Assembly: GCF_030323545.1 (NCBI RefSeq)
Contig: NZ_CP122954.1
Coordinates: 372,001-436,000, forward strand
From: Helicobacter pylori
GTDB lineage: Bacteria; Campylobacterota; Campylobacteria; Campylobacterales; Helicobacteraceae
Direction: 5' to 3'
Length of the DNA stretch: 64,000 nt
A program made the position numbers and the translations under genes. This document shows, piece by piece, positions 61,164-64,000 of this stretch; within the stretch, counting starts at the first letter, position 1, and every line of letters starts with the position of its first letter. The notes under the pieces are model-generated. The model saw only the letters and a program-made list of their open reading frames with translations. It made no database searches and was not told the DNA's origin.

Positions 61164-62084
61164 ATGCGCATCGTATTTATGGGAACGCCGGGGTTTGCTG
61201 AAGTGATCTTAAGGGCGTTGGTTGGAGATAAGGATAACAATAATATAGAAGTGGTGGGGCTATTCACGCAGATGGATAAACCTTTTGGGCGTAAAAAGGA
61301 ATTGAAAGTCCCAGAGACTAAAACATACATTCTAGAAAATCATTTAAATATCCCCATTTTCCAGCCACAAAGTTTGAAAGAGCCTGAAGTCCAAATTTTA
61401 AAAGATCTAAAGCCTGATTTTATCGTGGTGGTGGCTTATGGTAAGATTTTGCCTAAAGAGGTTTTAACCATCGCTCCTTGCATCAATTTGCATGCGTCGT
61501 TATTGCCTAAATACAGGGGGGCTTCGCCCATTCATGAGATGATACTCAATGACGATAGGATTTATGGCATAAGCACCATGCTTATGGATGTGGAGTTGGA
61601 TAGCGGGGATATTTTAGAGAGCGCTTCTTTTTTGAGGGAGGAATACTTGGATTTAGACGCTTTAAGTTTAAAATTAGCGCATATGGGGGCGACTCTACTT
61701 TTTTCAACGCTCAAAAATTTCTCTTCCATCACAAGAAAGCCTCAAGATCACGCACAGGCTACTTTTTGTAAAAAAATCACCAAAGCCGATGGTTTAGTGG
61801 GTTTTAAAGACGCTAAAAGCTTGTTTTTAAAATCGCTTGCGTTTAAGAGTTGGCCAGAAATCTTTTTAGAAAACAGCCTTAAACTTTTAGAAGTGGAGTT
61901 AGTGGAGAATGAAAAGAGCCACAAGGAAGGCGAGATTTTAGAAATTGATGAAAAAGGCGTTCTTGTGGGCTGTTTGAAAGGGAGTGTGCGTATAGCAAGG
62001 TTGCAAGCGGTGGGTAAAAAGCCTTTGAAAGCGAAGGATTATTTGAACGGCAAGCGTTTAAAAGTGGGCGGTATTCTAACATGA
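61164..62084 (+). CDS. fmt: Methionyl-tRNA formyltransferase
   Basis: A 306-aa enzyme that formylates initiator Met-tRNA. MRIVFMGTPGFAEVIL at the N-terminus, INLHASLLPKYRGASPIHE with the catalytic Asn/His region, and VELDSGDIL are diagnostic. ATG at 61164 has an AAGGA site at 61154-61158 and lies 1 bp after the TrlF-like stop; the frame opens at 61113 inside that gene. It overlaps birA by 4 bp (ATGA). Matches HP1141. Confidence 0.95.
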   Translation: MRIVFMGTPGFAEVILRALVGDKDNNNIEVVGLFTQMDKPFGRKKELKVPETKTYILENHLNIPIFQPQSLKEPEVQILKDLKPDFIVVVAYGKILPKEVLTIAPCINLHASLLPKYRGASPIHEMILNDDRIYGISTMLMDVELDSGDILESASFLREEYLDLDALSLKLAHMGATLLFSTLKNFSSITRKPQDHAQATFCKKITKADGLVGFKDAKSLFLKSLAFKSWPEIFLENSLKLLEVELVENEKSHKEGEILEIDEKGVLVGCLKGSVRIARLQAVGKKPLKAKDYLNGKRLKVGGILT

Positions 62085-62719
62085 ACAAATGTGAAAAAAG
62101 AGTTTTTGATAGCCTGCCTTCCACGCAAACCTATCTTTTAGAAAAGCTTAAAAACGATGGACTCAAAGCCCCCATTTTGATCTTGGCTAAAAACCAAAGC
62201 GCCGGGATAGGCAGTAGGGGGAATATTTGGGAGGGTGTGAAAAGTGCTTTGACTTTTTCGCTCGCTTTAAACGCAAGCGATTTGCCTAACGATTTGCCCA
62301 TGCAAGCGAACGCTTTGTATTTAGGGTTTTTATTCAAAGAAGTTTTAAAAGAGCTAGGCTCTCAAACCTGGCTGAAATGGCCTAACGACTTGTATTTAGG
62401 GGATCAAAAAATAGGGGGCGTGCTGGTTAATGTTTATAAAGACATGCGGGTGTGCGGCATTGGCGTGAATAGGGTTTCAAAGAAGTGGGCATGTTTAGAT
62501 ATTGGCGTAAGCGATGATTTGATTATAGAGGGCTTTTTAAAAAAAATAGAAGAAAATCTTTTTTGGGGGGAAGTTTTAAGTAAGTATGCGTTAGAATTTC
62601 ATAGAAGCAACTCTTTTAGCTTCCATAATGATTGGGGCGAAGCGATGAGTTTGAAAGATGCGGAATTGTTAGAAGACGGCCGCATTTGCATTAAAGGTAA
62701 GATTTATGACAGGATGTGA
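62081..62719 (+). CDS. birA: Biotin-protein ligase BirA, no repressor domain
   Basis: A 212-aa ligase that attaches biotin to acetyl-CoA carboxylase. NQSAGIGSRGNIWEG is the biotinyl-AMP loop, and LKWPNDLYLGDQKIGGVLVN is the catalytic signature. There is no N-terminal helix-turn-helix, so it is the small form that does not regulate biotin genes. It overlaps fmt by 4 bp, and its stop overlaps the GTG in front of parA. Matches HP1140. Confidence 0.93.
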   Translation: MNKCEKRVFDSLPSTQTYLLEKLKNDGLKAPILILAKNQSAGIGSRGNIWEGVKSALTFSLALNASDLPNDLPMQANALYLGFLFKEVLKELGSQTWLKWPNDLYLGDQKIGGVLVNVYKDMRVCGIGVNRVSKKWACLDIGVSDDLIIEGFLKKIEENLFWGEVLSKYALEFHRSNSFSFHNDWGEAMSLKDAELLEDGRICIKGKIYDRM

Positions 62720-62721
62720 GT

Positions 62722-63516
62722 ATGATGAGTGAAATCATTGCAGTGGCTAATCAAAAAGGGGGTGTGGGCAAAACGACAACAGCGGTTAATTTATCGGCTT
62801 CTTTAGCGGTGCATGAAAAAAAAATCTTGTTGATTGATTTTGACCCTCAAGCCAACGCCACTTCAAGCTTGGGTTTTAGGCGCGATAAAATTGATTATGA
62901 TATTTATCATGTGCTGATTGGCCGTAAGCAAATTTCTCAAGTGATCTTAAAAACCCAAATGCCTTTTTTGGATCTAGTGCCTTCTAATTTGGGTTTAGCC
63001 GGGTTTGAAAAAACCTTTTATGATAGCCAAGATGAGAATAAACGAGGCGAACTCATGCTTAAAAACGCCTTAGAGAGCGTGGTGGGGCTTTATGATTATA
63101 TTATCATTGATTCCCCACCAGCTCTTGGGCCTCTCACGATCAATTCGCTTTCAGCAGCCCATTCGGTGATCATTCCTATCCAATGCGAATTTTTTGCCCT
63201 TGAGGGCACTAAATTATTGCTTAACACCATTAGAATGCTGCAAAAAAGCACGAACCCTAAGCTCAAAATCAGAGGTTTTTTACCCACAATGCATGTCCCT
63301 CAACTCAATTTGACCAAAGGGGTTTTAGCGGAATTGTTTAAGTATTTTGACTCAGAGTTTTTTAGAGATTCAACTACAGGAGAGTATATTATGATCCCTA
63401 AAAGCGTGAAATTAGCGGAATCGCCTAGTTTTGGTAAGCCTATCTTGCTCTATGATATTAAATCTAATGGCAGTATCGCTTATCAAAAATTAGCTCAAAG
63501 CATTCTTCAGGGGTAG
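62722..63516 (+). CDS. parA: Chromosome partitioning ATPase ParA (Soj)
   Basis: A 264-aa ParA ATPase. The deviant Walker A is [19 protein letters not shown], the Walker A' [13 protein letters not shown], and Walker [19 protein letters not shown]. It works with ParB to segregate the chromosome origin. Starts GTG 62716, ATG 62722 and ATG 62725 are all in frame; 62722 was preferred for its distance from an AGGA site. parB follows after 2 bp. Matches HP1139. Confidence 0.95.
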   Translation: MMSEIIAVANQKGGVGKTTTAVNLSASLAVHEKKILLIDFDPQANATSSLGFRRDKIDYDIYHVLIGRKQISQVILKTQMPFLDLVPSNLGLAGFEKTFYDSQDENKRGELMLKNALESVVGLYDYIIIDSPPALGPLTINSLSAAHSVIIPIQCEFFALEGTKLLLNTIRMLQKSTNPKLKIRGFLPTMHVPQLNLTKGVLAELFKYFDSEFFRDSTTGEYIMIPKSVKLAESPSFGKPILLYDIKSNGSIAYQKLAQSILQG

Positions 63517-63518
63517 TG

Positions 63519-64000
63519 ATGGCAAAAAATAAAGTGTTGGGTAGGGGTTTAGCGGATATTTTCCCTGAAATCAATGAAGTGTATGAGCAGGGTCTATATG
63601 AAAGAGCGAATCGGGTTGTGGAGCTTGGTATTGATGAGGTGATGCCTAATCCTTACCAGCCCAGAAAGGTCTTTAGCGAAGATTCTTTAGAAGAATTAGC
63701 GCAATCCATTAAAGAACATGGTTTGTTGCAACCGGTTTTAGTGGTGAGTGAGAACGGGCGTTACCATTTGATCGCTGGTGAAAGGCGCTTAAGAGCGAGC
63801 AAATTGGCTAAAATGCCTACGATTAAAGCGATTGTTGTGGATATTGAGCAAGAAAAAATGCGTGAAGTCGCCTTGATTGAAAATATCCAGCGCGAAGATT
63901 TAAACCCTTTAGAGTTGGCTAGATCTTATAAAGAATTGCTTGAAAGCTATCAAATGACCCAAGAAGAGCTGTCTAAAATCGTTAAAAAATCCAGAGCCCA
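63519..64000 (+). CDS. parB: ParB/Spo0J, N-terminal part (runs off window)
   Basis: The first 160 codons of ParB. The CTP-binding ParB domain is seen: [20 protein letters not shown], then GERRLRASK and [15 protein letters not shown], followed by the start of the helix-turn-helix ([14 protein letters not shown]). It binds parS sites and loads condensin in relatives. No parS-like palindrome was seen nearby. It lies 2 bp after parA, same operon. Matches HP1138. Confidence 0.95.
   Translation, partial: MAKNKVLGRGLADIFPEINEVYEQGLYERANRVVELGIDEVMPNPYQPRKVFSEDSLEELAQSIKEHGLLQPVLVVSENGRYHLIAGERRLRASKLAKMPTIKAIVVDIEQEKMREVALIENIQREDLNPLELARSYKELLESYQMTQEELSKIVKKSRA

Overview
The window is Helicobacter pylori chromosome (AT-rich, Hop/Hof outer membrane proteins, orphan 16S rRNA gene, H. 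pylori-type gene order). Most genes match the 26695 block HP1138-HP1185 in order, seen here from HP1185 down to HP1138. The left 3.6 kb carries HP0207/HP0208-like genes, so a genome rearrangement junction probably lies near 3613-3861. Locus numbers are from memory of the reference genome, not from a search.

Layout. 1-3.6 kb: an incomplete AAA ATPase, mrp, and a phase-variable LPS glycosyltransferase that reads as switched OFF by an AG repeat. 3.8-9.9 kb: transporters (SotB-like, MATE, NapA antiporter, MFS) and a TtcA-type tRNA thiolase. 10-13.4 kb: tRNA-Met and the nucleoside salvage operon nupC-deoB-deoD. 13.4-16.3 kb: adhesin hopQ (type I-like) between two copies of a short intergenic repeat, one of which can encode a 26-aa hydrophobic peptide. 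16.3-25 kb: purine permease, gluP, a secreted protein, the glnPPQH amino-acid ABC transporter and cstA. 25.2-27.3 kb: IS607 copy 1. 27.4-34.7 kb: hofH, pgi, an MFS exporter, then a redox group (fqrB, ccoS, dedA-like, fldA). 34.7-44 kb: ybeY, fic, proC, hopL, hopI, murG, fliW. 44.2-50.5 kb: valS, ffh and the rpsP-khpA-rimM-trmD-rplS operon. 50.5-56.5 kb: a NYN-domain protein, the 16S rRNA gene with a long processing stem, a decayed reverse-strand gene and a DUF2130 protein. 56.5-61.2 kb: a TrlF-like PHP/ATPase gene broken by IS607 copy 2 and by a one-base frameshift. 61.2-64 kb: fmt, birA, parA and the start of parB.

The most interesting points are: a candidate two-gene nuclease/ATPase system (DUF2130 protein with a D...ExK pattern plus TrlF-like protein) whose second gene is inactivated here; two IS607 copies of identical length that share the same two frameshifts, in tnpA and tnpB; a dispersed intergenic repeat of about 130 bp with three copies (32.0, 35.3 and 50.8 kb); paired repeats around hopQ with a possible small peptide gene; and several simple-sequence switches (the AG tract in the glycosyltransferase, T12 in its upstream region, A9 at the start of the MATE gene).
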